Assembly (NCBI GenBank): GCA_043228905.1
Contig: JBHGNT010000007.1
Location: forward strand, 5,642,001-5,706,000
Origin: Azolla caroliniana
Lineage: Eukaryota > Polypodiophyta
Reading direction: 5' to 3'
DNA: 64,000 nucleotides
The position numbers and the translations under genes are program-made. Positions 44,101 to 52,451 of the stretch are shown piece after piece; position 1 is the first letter of the stretch, and the number at the start of each line of letters is the position of its first letter. The notes beneath the pieces are model-generated. The model ran no database searches. It was not told the DNA's origin and worked only from the letters and a program-made list of their open reading frames with translations.

Positions 44101-45632
44101 TGCAGATACCAGCCGGTCCACATCAGGGTATGTGATGACGTATGCAGGGGGAGCCGTTTCGTGGCAGTCGAGGCTGCAGAAGACGGTTGCGTTGTCAACC
44201 ACGGAGGCGGAGTACATGGCAGTTGTTGAAGCCGGCAAGGAAATAATATGGATGAAGGACTTCATCAGAGAGCTCGGTATCCGGCAGGAGGAGTACCGAC
44301 TCTACTGCGACAGTCAGAGTGCAATCCACCTTGCGAAGAACGCGGCCTATCACTCCCGGACGAAGCACATCCAGCGAAGATATCACTGGATCCGGGAAAG
44401 GATAGAAGACAAGGAGTTCGTGCTGACAAAGATCCACACGGACGAGAACGGGTCGGATATGCTGACCAAGGTCCTCACACCCGACAAGCTGGAAGCATGC
44501 CGGAAGAGGATCGGATTGGAAAGACATCCCATGCCGAAGTGAAGGGGGAGTTTGTTGGGATTACGATCCCTTCGGATGGGATGGTCGGATGTCGGAGATG
44601 AATGCCGACGAGCCCGGTTTCGGTTTCGGATCCGGATGATGAAGACCCCGGCTTCGGTGCCGGATGACGAATGTACCCGGAGAGCGATCCGGATGCAGGG
44701 ACATATCCGTGAATATGTTCGCTATGGGCCCCTGAGGCTAGAGTTGTAAATAGCCCCAAAGTCATATATGTATAAATATGACTTAGGGCAAACAGTTTTG
44801 TAGCTGCTGATTATTTTTTCTGTTTTTCCACTCAAGAGGAGTGAAGAGGGAGCAGCCGTGAGAGAGAGAGAGAGAGAGATAGAGCGTGAGAGAGGAAGAG
44901 GACGACGCCTCTTTGTATTTCCGCCTCCTGTGGCGAGGATAGCGAGCTCAAGGTCGTCGCCTTGCAGCTCGCCATTGTATACTTCTCTGTATAGTGTTGG
45001 TTTGGAGTCTTGTACTCCCGTGGTTTTTCCCGTCTAGGGTTTTCCACGTTAATCCCTGTGTGTTCGCGTTTTGTTTCTCTGTGTGGTTCCTATTTTCTGC
45101 TCCATTGATTCGCGCTTACTCGGTTGTGGCCGAGTGGTGAAGGTGAATCGAAGCGTTGATTCCCAACAGGGATGTGTTATCAAACTCATCTAATATGCAT
45201 GTGATGCATCAAGAGAAGAATATAGAAAGCATAGATGTCCGAGAATTGAAAGAACGTGAACGACGATCAAAGAACATTGTCGTCCGTGGGATTAAAGAAG
45301 AGAGTATGGAAACACCCGCATCCCTTGGAAAGGCCATTGGTGAATTTTTTAGCATGCATTATGGGATGTCAGATGTGAATGTATATGGGGCACACCGAGT
45401 TGGGAAACATGGTGTTACTCGCTCCGGAGAAAGGCCTATTGTATGCACAATGACAGATGATACAAAGCGGCGAATCATACTCGAAAATAGTTGGGTATAC
45501 CTCAAAGGTACACAATGCTTTGTGAGTGAAGATCGTACTATCTCACAACAAAATGCTCGTCGTAAAGCATATGAAGAAAGATTGAAAAACAAGGTTAAGG
45601 ATGTGCCTAAAGATGGAAATGTAGGCAAATAG
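32120..45632 (+). CDS. L1' ORF1 (RNA-binding protein), split by copia C1
   Basis: The coding parts are 32120-32530 (137 codons) and 45174-45632 (153 codons including stop). They are interrupted only by C1 plus its duplicated GGGAT. The two parts are in the same frame, so the pre-insertion ORF1 was intact at 289 aa. Residues about 30-115 are rich in Leu, Glu, Lys and Gln with few prolines, a likely coiled coil. After the junction NIVVRGIKEE, VYGAHRVGK and RPIVCTMTDDTKRRIIL fit the RRM-like domain of LINE ORF1 proteins, which bind element RNA. In the present state no such protein can be made. Confidence 0.8.
32531..33144 (+). repeat. 5' LTR of C1
   Basis: 614 bp. TATAAATA at 32749-32756 lies inside a 22-base palindromic stretch (32739-32760). 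A GA run follows in the leader (32837-32856). CCGG-containing units are present upstream of the TATA box (32590-32680). Confidence 0.95.
33175..35134 (+). pseudogene. C1 gag-pol, first part: gag, protease, integrase
   Basis: ATG 33175 follows the primer site by 15 bases. The frame is open for about 650 codons until the G-B insertion. It shows a UBN2-type gag (TAQNYADWKIKMEDLL, NLKYRDGESMVEHV), zinc knuckle CFHCGKSGHFRKNC (33871-33912) and protease WVVDSGASFHLTPE (34126-34167). Pre-integrase ELWHKRLCHMSEKGMK follows, then an integrase core with FVTFIDDHSRKLW, RADNGGEYRG and NGLAERMNR. No stop or frameshift interrupts this half, so only G-B disables it here. The frame reads 20 or so codons into G-B LTR before a stop. 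Confidence 0.93.
35135..35934 (-). repeat. 3' LTR of G-B
   Basis: 800 bp. It has a palindromic CCTTATATAAGG (about 35410-35421) as likely TATA core. It also has two copies of a 23-bp GTTTTCCTCC...TATGCC unit (35798-35843) and a tRNA-like stretch (35684-35745). Confidence 0.95.
35684..35745 (+). promoter_or_regulatory. tRNA-like A/B-box pair inside the G-B LTR
   Basis: TAAGTTAATGTAATGGTAAG (35684-35703) resembles a D-arm and GAGTTCGAATC (35731-35741) carries the B-box core GTTCGAATC. The strand is opposite to G-B transcription. The other LTR has the same stretch at about 42150-42211, with three base differences nearby. Function as a Pol III promoter is an inference. Confidence 0.45.
35922..39389 (-). 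CDS. G-B pol: reverse transcriptase, RNase H, integrase
   Basis: The first ATG is 39389; 1155 codons follow without interruption. Residues near 240-420 are RT, with YSIGDLYSGYDQ and the catalytic MPFLDDIPMKG. RNase H has TVDTSPTGIGW and ETDCLPILGM. The integrase has an HHCC finger (HESDWAGHRGTWATF then CEKCQ), VDIVAMP, IADRGELDSD and NGKIERGH for D,D,E, and a C-terminal KRWFGPYEV domain. The last codons overlap the LTR by 13 bases. In frame, the sequence is open upstream of the ATG into the gag-pro frame, so pol may be made by frameshift from gag-pro rather than from ATG 39389. No zinc or catalytic residue appears lost. Confidence 0.93.
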   Translation of the reverse strand: MKKHYRQVEDKLRSASIIKEDEEIVGVIEEVFYGNTLQRLEELAEDKSQGNRVVPVESVEMYEIVAKMGPDALRKEEAMVSTKYKTVEKKVKPAAGPLPADSEQKRKEVSGDPTLRKTVDIGHAFTDETRKKLRIGGGGFLLQEEEKRFREMLEQHGKAFAFTSREIGCIDPKIVEPMVIFTIDHVPWNLKPIPVPRAHIPKVIDLLKEKVAMGILEPSSAPYSNRWFTVPKKNGSLRFIQDLQPVNKVTIRNSGVGPIVDEFAEAFAGRAIYSIGDLYSGYDQFQLAVESRDITTMRTPIGLVRMCTLPQGATNSVAHMMNAMNKVLRDCIPEITMPFLDDIPMKGCAVEEKDETMDDRGCRKFVVDHIHDCEKVLRKLEDVHLTLSGEKSAFGQEEILVVGHLCGPYGRRPSPTKVDAIQAMKEVCESTSEVRRFLGACAFYHIWIPHYAHIADPLYHLLRKGKKFEWKPEHTKAMRKLKKTLWRAESLKKPSYKRPIIVTVDTSPTGIGWVINQADSDGSRYPIRFGAKVLNERQRGYAQVKRELWGVVSAIKSDRDYLIGAEVVIETDCLPILGMMRCCTIPDVAMLRWIAYVKSLNPEVRHISGKDNAVADMLSRARFEDDITESDNEEVSKDYFTSEHICRVNVIREFREEEYEGETLMIGKILQEVEDSTNDKERRAEIRRKKRQVQKFFLENGLIWRTPKRPDGIPLRVVGTKEQRNRIMSEFHESDWAGHRGTWATFVKIKQRYWWKNMYKDVAEFTESCEKCQVYSGVRHRDELHPTFSPTINFKWMVDIVAMPTGIGQKKYLVLAREDLTNQVEGRALRRKTCAAVCQFLLEEVFCRYGCVGQVIADRGELDSDKARGFFAKHGVRLTLTTAYNPEANGKIERGHSPIVKALAKACDGRVKDWPQMLPYALWADRTTHSSVTGYMPAELMTGQAPVMPTETAIATWTILPWKEEMSREELLAVRIRQLEGRPKDVAEASRRQQEARFRNKSRFDTKHRLRPRRIEEGDWVIVYDSSLDHQHTTMRKFAKRWFGPYEVRKVFDNGTYRLSELDGTILRVPIAGKRVKIFKKRTDDKPYVIQVEADNEEQSDEDHNDAGSEESGLQLIVDIRGESEEASDEDGYEESRTSAHTGGCAGLEGASVVV
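39524..39535 (-). promoter_or_regulatory. possible -1 frameshift site between gag-pro and pol
   Basis: On the minus strand the gag-pro frame ends GAT TTT TAA. Slipping back one base on the run of five T residues gives TTT TTA AAG, which continues straight into the open pol frame. No downstream pseudoknot was modelled. Confidence 0.45.
39524..41563 (-). CDS. G-B gag-protease
   Basis: ATG 41563 lies about 35 bases after the LTR and opens 679 codons. The N-terminal third is a gag with GQFNGKDVSRYLQDYKAEML and FESRFGRLSARDQTILAPDK. A CCHC knuckle CIWCDSAEHDRRDC lies near residue 275. A retropepsin-like domain near residue 570 reads LALIDHGSEINLM, with DHG where most retropepsins have D-S/T-G, followed by HSVILGQPFI as the flap/ILG part. 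The frame ends TTTTTAA at 39524-39530, and pol is in the -1 frame over about 130 bases of overlap. The start is the first ATG after the LTR; an upstream start in the LTR is unlikely. Confidence 0.9.
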   Translation of the reverse strand: MEAQQANNMMAMFERMLQEQRTMSEISASVERLVQRNGQFNGKDVSRYLQDYKAEMLRCRASEGLQVTSFNRVATDGLQGSIHGLQQQNPTWEAFEEALKTTFAIEDSSKATRRGFEDWVETSGKGLKVLEVFSTFESRFGRLSARDQTILAPDKVIMFLRAVDVRDRKDLGVLLEDATTESGLTETWESVRDIVARYTKRGQWLANEEKRVSEPIPKPRTGLEDHQPRAREITAEKGVDASTVERLLKEMENLKIAMVKKSDDRPTSSKYTDRRCIWCDSAEHDRRDCDDHKEALRRDLIYYEGNRIHSMDSRKPLRPNFRKGGMKKVLEEELAARSNYATTAGICVGESSGAKASFWPEVLGNTEKTDSNDIRNTAEGVREATGWECPVDKNSIYALCQLHEVYVDEKRRRTEDAAGPSKIPESWNSGGKVKEKATPAFKLASDIEQQTDLKRVFEERILDSRVDFSLRELLGIVKKEFHDLLVDLVKRKRQSTEENAPRVNANTVSMNDTEVEGEIPNSHYTRPHWARATTETPVRIGNIKEPVLALIDHGSEINLMSKEFYRKGKWPINTNHGWKIRAATKTTEDLFAACPDVTVKIGDVEIDQNFFVQDEVSHSVILGQPFITASRMETKVLDSGAAFARIRSQNGGKSVQFLTVPANHERNKRELLSQVRMDF
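41582..41597 (-). promoter_or_regulatory. primer-binding site of G-B
   Basis: On the minus strand TGGTGAACCCGACGTG lies four bases after the 5' LTR. The same sequence stands in element G3. The leading TGG matches a tRNA CCA end; the tRNA species could not be named. Confidence 0.7.
41602..42424 (-). repeat. 5' LTR of G-B
   Basis: 823 bp. It differs from the partner LTR by three substitutions and one extra 23-bp unit (three copies at 42265-42333 against two). Confidence 0.95.
42425..44542 (+). pseudogene. C1 gag-pol, second part: integrase end, RT, RNase H
   Basis: After the duplicated ACGC the frame resumes with QKVWTGKEVSYRHLKVFGCL and runs to a TAG at 43118-43120, where related copies have TGG (Trp). 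The same frame then continues to 44542. RT shows YKARIVVKGFQQKKGVDFDE, FAPVVKMTSIRTVLSI and LLLYVDDMLIVGRDQ. RNase H shows ELDGFTDSDMSADADTSRST, STTEAEYMAV, YCDSQSAIHL and TKHIQRRYHWI. So C1 coding capacity is lost by one nonsense change and the G-B insertion only. The stop codon GAAGTGA overlaps the start of the purine tract. Confidence 0.93.
44553..45168 (+). repeat. 3' LTR of C1
   Basis: 616 bp, identical to the 5' LTR by eye except for one extra GA dinucleotide in the run at about 44859-44880. Confidence 0.95.
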
Positions 45633-45671
45633 GGACACGTGATCTATGAGACTAACCCATGACTTTTATGA

Positions 45672-46400
45672 CTATGCTTTTGGAATTGCAATGGATACCC
45701 ATGGAATGTGGAATTTGGCATAGAGGAGTTCACCGATGACTCGGATATCAGACTTCTTGTTGAAACATGGGAGCATGATACTCAAAGGATTCAAGGTTTA
45801 GGAAACTATAATGTACACTCTTTGATATGGAAGAAAAATCCAAGACAAAGAAGAGGACAAGGAGGGGTGGCATGTTTGATTAAGAAGGAAAAAGAGAAAT
45901 ATGTGTCAATCATAAAAAATGATGAAAATAAATGTTACATATGGCTCAAAATAGAAACACCTAATGATTTGCCCACTTTTGTAGTTGGATGTTACATTCC
46001 TCATCAAGATTCTAACTTTTATGCTTGTTTGGATAAAGATCAACCGTTTGCCAATCTAGAAGATGATATTTCTTATTTCAAATCCAAAGGGGAAGTTATT
46101 GTCTTTGGTGACAGGAATGCTCGTATAAGAAGTTTCCAACTTGATTCACAAGAATCTTTCATGCCACATATCTCAAGGATGCAAGAGGATATGCAAATGT
46201 ATAACGCTCTTCTAGCGATGAAAAAGATCCGGACCAATTTGGGAAGTTACTCCTACAAATGTGCAATAGTACTGGATTGCTTATTGCAAATGGTATTTCC
46301 TTATGGCCCAACACTAATGGTTTTACATGTAGAAAACACAACGGAAATAGTGTGTTGATTATGTGCCACTTTCCAAAGGTATTTTGGATCGTATACAAAT
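45672..46400 (+). pseudogene. L1' ORF2, endonuclease region, frameshifted
   Basis: Reading from about 45678 gives WNCNGYPW, then LLVETWEHDTQ, GGVACLIKK, FVVGCYIPHQDSNFY and VIVFGDRNARI. These are the Asn, Glu and Asp-Asn blocks of an apurinic-type (EEP) endonuclease. No ATG precedes the first block in frame. Near 46345 a one-base shift breaks the conserved VDYV...S end. After 46395 the sequence jumps to the RT region, so a linker and early RT have been deleted. Confidence 0.75.
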
Positions 46401-48206
46401 TGGACTACAAATTGGATCAAACCAAGACATAAAGGTGGAGATATAAATAATGTAAACAACTATCGAACCATCATGGTTGGCTCATTAATGGCAAAACTAT
46501 TTGGATGTATAATGGAATCAAAGATAAGTGTATGGGCTGAAAAAAGTTGTAAGAGAGCTTATGGACAGGCTGGCTTTCGGAAACACCATAGCACCATTGA
46601 TCACCTTATCACCTTTCGAGTATTAATGGAGGAAAGTCGCCTTAGAGGTAAAGGTTTATATTGTTGCTTTGTAGACTTCAAGAAAGCTTTTGATATGGTA
46701 CCTCGTGAGCATCTTTGGAGGCGAATGGAAGAACTTGAGGTGCCAAGTGAATATATGCTTGCAATTTCCCGAATTTATGAGAAGGTTATATGTTGTGTGC
46801 GCATGAGAGATAAACTTTCAGATTTTTTCAAAAGCACTATTGGTGTTAAGCAAGGATGCAAACTCTCACCAACACTATTTGGTCTATGCATTGATGAATT
46901 GGAAGAAATGGTTACCAAGTTTGCAAAGGAAGAATGTGTTGAAGAAGTTGCCATTGGGAATGTTGTGATTATGCTTTTGCTATATGCAGATGATGTAGTG
47001 CTTTTTGCAAATACTTTAGGAGATGCACAAAAGCTTATGAAGGCATTGGAAAAATTTTGCATGCATACTAAATTAAGTGTCAATAGCTCTAAAACAAAGA
47101 TTATGCTTGTGAAGAGCCAAAAAAGAGATAAACCATGCATTATGTACAACAATGAGCCACTTGAATGTGCGGAAAGCTTCAAATATCTTGACCTTGAACT
47201 TCCTTCAAATCATAGATGGAATGAATGTGCTACACGCCGCTTAGAGGCGGGCAAGCGAGCATACTATGCATTTGAGAACACATGCAATCTTGGAGATATT
47301 AAGTGTTGGGTCCTCAAGAAATATCTTTTCGACACTTTGGTGACACCGGTTCTTCTCTATGGGGTGGAAGTATGGGGCGTTAGCATCCCTAAATCTATGT
47401 GGAAAGAGTTTGAAAATGTCCAAAAGCATTTTCTTACCAAGTTTCTGCAAGTTAAGAAACAAACGCCCTACACCCTCCTCCTCCTTGAGACGAGATCGCT
47501 TCCCATTGAGATCATGGCCATGGAAAGGGTTGTTGAATACATGCCTAAGGTTCAAAAAAGTCCCTCACATCGACTTCCTAGAATTGCGTGGGAAGCAAGC
47601 AAAAAGATCCAAAAGACGCATAAAAGCAAAATTTTGTGTTCCGGTTGGATGCAAGATATATAAAAATGGTTTGGTAGATGGGATACGAGACACTTGCTTC
47701 ATGATGCATCCTTAGATTCCTCTGTAAATGAGGCATTTTTGCAACGCCAATGTATCATGACATGGGACAAATGTGGAGGCTCACGCTTCACACATTATAC
47801 TACACATGTTGCACCTAACTACAAAACCATATTCTTTGCGGAACGGGGAAATCGTACACATCCATACATGTTAGAGCCCATACCGTTATCTATCATTCGA
47901 ACCATTGCTTCCATGCGACTTAGCTCACATGCATTGCGATGTGAAACAGTGCGTTGGGGTACAAGTGATGAGAGTGGTCGGTTATGCACACTTTGCCCTA
48001 AACAAGTTCGCGAGTCTGAGTATCACACTTTGATACAATGCTCTGCCTTTCATCATATTCGACCATGCTTTCCACATCTCTTCGATCGAGCCCAATCTTT
48101 GCATGAATTCCTCTCACAACCACAATGTGCACTCTCGATTGCAACATTCATTGGTAAAGTTCTTGAACATCGAGAGTCACTACTCACTTTCACACGTATC
48201 ACGTGA
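46400..48206 (+). pseudogene. L1' ORF2, reverse transcriptase and zinc knuckle
   Basis: The RT frame 46420-47663 shows HKGGDINNVNNYRTIMVGS, GQAGFRKHHSTIDHL, CCFVDFKKAFDMVPREHLW, IGVKQGCKLSPTLFGLCID and the catalytic YADDVVLFA (46984-47010). A frameshift near 47665 separates a C-terminal part (47694-48206) with CTLCPKQVRESEYHTLIQC, a CCHC-like knuckle. There is no RNase H. The reading is well conserved for an element with breaks, so the decay is modest. Confidence 0.85.
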
Positions 48207-48286
48207 AATGTAATATTTTTGGTCTCATAGGTCATATTTGACCTCCGAAGACGATAATATAATTTATCTATCTATCTATCTATCTA

Positions 48287-48742
48287 TCTCTCTCAGTACA
48301 ACTGTTACACCAATAACACTATACAAAGATAATAACAGTAACTATGTTACACGCCACACTGTTTGCCCTAGGTCACATTTATACTAATATGACATTAGGA
48401 CTATTTACATATATAGCCCCAATGGGCTCTCAGAAACATATCTACATATATGTCCCTTCATCCAGTGAGAGGTTCTCACTGGGCCTACAACATCCGGTTC
48501 TCACCGGGTCTTCCTTGCCGGGTACTCGTCATCCAGTTCTCACTGGGCCTGCATCATCCGGTTCTCACCGGGTCTTCCTTGCCGGGTACTCGTCATCCAG
48601 TTCTCACCGAGTCTTCCGTTGCCGGGTACTCCACATCCGGTTCTCACCGGATCTTCCTTGTCGGGTACTCCACATTCGGTTCTCACCGGGTCTTCCGATG
48701 CCGGGTCTTCGTATCCCATTCAGAGGGACCGAGATCCTAACA
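48287..48742 (-). repeat. 5' LTR of C2, right piece
   Basis: It matches 27150-27518 of the partner LTR and carries six CCGG/CCAG-TTCTCACCGGGT units (48465-48700), more than the partner. It ends ATCCTAACA, followed by the GCACC target duplication. Confidence 0.9.
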
Positions 48743-50741
48743 GCACCCACATCCCCCTTTCAAATGGATCAATCAAGGAGCGAGCACCAAATATTTGGGT
48801 TTCCAAATTGGTTTCAACATACCGCCGGAGACTATGATTGCACTCGTTATCCATTCCATTCGACAAAAGTTGATACATTGGAGCTCGAAAAAATTGTCGC
48901 TAGCGGGTCACATCATAGTGGCAAATAAGGTACTACTCGCAACAACATGGTACAGTCTATCATGCTGGACAATATCCAAGGAAAGTATACATCAGATTCA
49001 ACGACTAGTCCGCAACTACATTTGGTCTGGTAAGGAAGACCATGTAGCTCGCGCCAAGGTGTTGTGGCCTATACTCACAACGCCTAAGTTGAGAGGGGGA
49101 TTGGGTCCTATTGATCCCCTTTCACAATCGAAAGCCTTACTTGCCAAATTTGTGGTGCGAGGACTCCAACTAGGAAATGATTGTTGGAAAATGCTACTGA
49201 GGTTACGTTTCACTTACTTTAGGCCACGAAAAGGGGTCAATTGGCCCCCCCAAACAGGATGGATTCTAAACATGGATCTCAAACCTAGTTTCTCCCGCCA
49301 ATTGGAGGACAGATTTAGTGCATCCATGTGGAAGGCATCGTGTGACATTCGTCGAGGGCTGAAGTGTGATCAACTGAGATCCGAACCTGGCTGGCTCAGT
49401 CAACGTATCCTATGGAACCCATGTCTCAAGGATGAATCTAATCAACTACTGGGATCACGTAAGGGGTTGTCATGGGGATACATTGCAGAAGGTCCAAGAA
49501 AAAGTATAGAATGTTGGCGACGGTTTATGTCAATGCCACTACAAGATCAGACGAACATACTCCATGGAATCAGGGGCAGATGGACTATGAGATCGGAAAT
49601 CATTAACGCTCTACTGATTAGGGAATCTGCTACTCAAAGGACGACAATGGAGAAATGGATAGGCCATGAGGAGGGATCTCTAATCCCGAGAGGTAGGGAA
49701 CCACCAGACAGACTCGAAGGCTCTGAATTGCGAGACACTGAGACACCAACACAGAACAACGCAATTCGAGTACTCGCGTATACTGGTAATAAATGGATTG
49801 TAGATCCTGATCCGATCAAAGTACAACCCAATTGGCATATATGTACTCATGAAAACACATGGCTACGTAAGGTTGGTTGGGACCCTTTGCAATGGACATG
49901 GTGTGATCCCTACGGGGGGCAAGGAAGCAAACCCATCCCTTTCTTCCAATTCACAACTAGATTGGGTCGCCACATTCTAGCTGCTCAAACCGCCCGAGAA
50001 TCGGCTGCTGCGAAGGTCTGGCACACATTTCAAGTTCCTTCCACAATAATCACCAAGTTTTGGTAGAAAATCTGGAAACAACAACACGTGAGGCGAATTA
50101 CCACGTTCCAATGGCTATTAATACATAAGTCCCTATCGGTGGGAGCATGGCAACGTGGGAACCTTAGCTCTCCTAATTGTGTAGAGTGCCCACATGCAGT
50201 AGAATCAATACGACATGCTTTGTGGGATTGCCCAACGTCCCATCGAATATGGCGGGGGGTTGGCCGTTTGTTGCAATTATGCCAGGTGCAAGGCTCAATC
50301 AAGTGGGGAAATATATGTTGGCTATCATGGCAGGCCGCAATTGGTAGATACGAGCATCATGAGGAGGGGACGACTTTGGTGATAAAAGCAGAAGAGGTCC
50401 TTTTCTCCTCCAGCGGCAATGTCCACTCCACTCCTCTTAATGACAAATCTCAAGAGGTGTTGGAATTGGTCAGCCCAATAACCCTTTGGATTCTATGGAA
50501 ACAACGATGTAGGCGAGTTTTCTCCAACCAAACTGCACATCCAACAAGGTTACTGCAAGAGATATGGAGTGAAATTGTAGCCACTCTGAAGAGCCAATAT
50601 GATGGCCTTAAGGGCGGCTCTGAGGGAGTTGAAAGACAACGAATAGCCTTCATCCAACAATGGTCATCCTCTCCCTTTCTTGAGTCAGTGGGCATCCACA
50701 TAAGATGGAACTATCGTGTCCCTTCAAGGATTTGTACATAA
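48743..50741 (+). pseudogene. L2 reverse transcriptase end and zinc-knuckle domain
   Basis: One frame from 48795 to 50741 has a single TAG at 50064-50066. It begins in the RT thumb region (LGFQIG, KKLSLAGHIIVANKVLLATT, RNYIWSG, LRGGLGPIDP). It ends with a zf-RVT-type segment: TFQWLLIHKSLSVGAW, CVECPHAVESIRHALWDCP and TLWILWKQRCRRVF. This is the C-terminal layout of plant L1-type LINEs without RNase H. The start of the piece (48743-48794) is out of frame with it. Confidence 0.87.
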
Positions 50742-50829
50742 TCGTCTCATTTGTAAAATTTTATAACTAATGGAAGGAGTTTTTTTTTTTTGGAAAAAAG
50801 AAAAGAAAAGAAATATTTGGATTGATATT

Positions 50830-52303
50830 GAATCAAGCAAGAGCAAAACAAGTAGGTACTAATTTGGGGGTGCTTTGCACTCAATTGCATGGCTATTATA
50901 CTTTGGTCTTGGATCAATCGTTATTGAACTTGTCTTTCATTCATGCTAGTGCCTAAGCTCCATTTGAACACCATTTAGATAAGGGAAAATGAACGAACAC
51001 ATGATTAAGTTGTCAACTTGGTTTATTAATCCAAATATATGTTATTTGAATTCATGTTTAGAACAAATGAACATATATGTACGCCAACAATGGCAAATGG
51101 GTTTGTGACAACTTTCCTTCATCCATTAGCTTAGCTCAATTGAATTTAGATCCTTATATTGGATGCACCTCTGGATACTTTTCAAGTATCTCGGGTTGGT
51201 GACAAGTGGATATACATGGCTCCATTCTTTTGAAACGATTTAACTCCTATACCATCTCTCTTTATATGAAATAAAAAATAAAATGTTTAGATGTTTAGTA
51301 TCTATTACACAATGCACAAAGGCAATGCTTTCATATTGTGTATTTGTCTTCTCTTCTTGTTTTTCTTTTTTTCATCACCAAATGCAAATCACTCCTTTTT
51401 CTTTGCATGATGTTGATCATGTAAAATGATCTATCCATTCATTTGTTTATAATGTATTTAAGAAATGAAAAATATATGAATATTGTTTGGACATGGAGGT
51501 TATGACCTCACATACAAAACACCATATCTTCTTCAAACAAATAGACATCCCTTCTTATTTAGTGTAATTTTCTAAATATCTATTGAAAGGCTAAATGTAG
51601 GAGAAGACATATACAAGTTTAAATGTGTAGCCTATGCGATCATTATATCTCATCGTAGTCGATATGATCATACCAACATCCATCCATCTATGAAACAAAC
51701 TATTTACCCTATATGAAATGAAAAATACAACTTTCAAATTCATAATTGTTGTAGGCATGGTATACTTATGGTCGCTAGATAAACAATGCAATTGATTCCA
51801 CTTAATCTCATATCCGTATTCTAATGCCGACATTGTACTCGTTTTGAGTTGGAAATGACAAAAGCTTGTGTAGGTTATTATTAACTATTTTAGTGGCTTG
51901 CACGAAGAATTTATTGAAACTGTAAACTAGTATTCAATTTGGACAAGCTAAACTGTACATCATTGTCGAACAATAATTCAGTGGAACGTACCTATTGCAT
52001 ATGTGAAATGAGTTGTATTCTTTTAAATGCTAAGCCAATAAGGAATGCGAGACTTGTCATTGGACCACCTCCATGTCAATTCAAGTAGCAGTGAGGAAAT
52101 GCCTTGTAGGGCAAAGGACTTATTGCGCCAGAGGCCTAGCTCAATGAGGTTTTCTAGGCACACATACACTGTATCAATCCAAATTCATTCTTGTTTTATG
52201 CTACATATACTTGAAAGGAACATCATATCTAAGATATGGGGCCTAGTTAACAAGCTAAGCATGACAGTTCATCTTGAGATGTGGAGCTACAAACATATGT
52301 GCT
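50830..52303. other. AT-rich region, no gene seen
   Basis: Only short AT-driven frames. A GCCTAG/CTAGGC inverted repeat with a ~14-base loop lies near 52133-52158. Nothing else is supported. Confidence 0.55.
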
Positions 52304-52451
52304 ACCCATGCTTGTGGTTTTTTTTTTCCAAAAAGAAGCTACTTTCCCATTAATTAGGAGAGATTATTACAGAAAGACTATACAAGGTGGCTTATACATA
52401 AATTGGGGAATCACCCTCCGACCAAGTTCAAGAACCCATGCTTGTGGTTTT
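52304..52451 (-). mobile_element. short LINE 3' end with 18-bp target duplication
   Basis: ACCCATGCTTGTGGTTTT occurs at 52304-52321 and again at 52434-52451. Between them lie 112 bases that, on the minus strand, end AATGGGAAAGTAGCTTC, TTTTTGG and poly-A. It is a strongly 5'-truncated LINE copy. Confidence 0.9.

Larger units (their letters stand above)
32531..45168 (+). mobile_element. Ty1/copia element C1, fourth level of the nest
   Basis: LTRs at 32531-33144 and 44553-45168 begin TGTTGGGA and end TCCCAACA. GGGAT stands on both sides (32526-32530 and 45169-45173), a perfect 5-base target duplication. The primer-binding site TGGTATCAGAGC is at 33148-33159 and the purine tract AAGGGGGAGTT at 44542-44552. 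Without G-B the element is about 5.3 kb. The LTRs differ only by one GA unit in a microsatellite, so the insertion is young. Confidence 0.96.
31873..48286 (+). mobile_element. LINE L1', third level of the nest
   Basis: The element has a ~247-bp 5' leader, ORF1 (split by C1), an endonuclease region, RT and a C-terminal zinc knuckle. It ends in a (TATC)n tail (48262-48286) instead of poly-A. Both ends lie in the CT microsatellite of the C2 LTR, so the exact target duplication cannot be resolved. The leader has a perfect hairpin GAAAGCTCT/AGAGCTTTC (about 31933-31955). Without inserted DNA the element is about 3.8 kb. Confidence 0.85.
26858..48742 (-). mobile_element. Ty1/copia element C2, second level of the nest
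   Basis: Left LTR 26858-27518 and split right LTR 31567-31872 plus 48287-48742 flank an internal region on the minus strand. GCACC is present on both outer sides (26853-26857 and 48743-48747), a perfect 5-base target duplication inside LINE L2. The purine tract in reverse (AACTCCCCCTT) follows the left LTR at 27519. The primer-binding site reads GCTCTAATACCA (31552-31563), one base off the tRNA-Met complement. LINE L1' sits in the CT-rich run of the right LTR. Confidence 0.93.
25866..50809 (+). mobile_element. LINE L2, outermost element of the nest (5'-truncated)
   Basis: Coding parts at 25866-26857 and 48743-50741 join across the inserted copia C2. The ends carry a matching flank: GAAATATTGGATTGACATT at 25847-25865 and GAAATATTTGGATTGATATT at 50810-50829. 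This fits a LINE target duplication with a few later changes. The element starts inside the RT, lacks the endonuclease, and ends in a T run and GGAAAAAAG-type tail. About 24 kb of the interval is younger inserted DNA. Confidence 0.85.
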
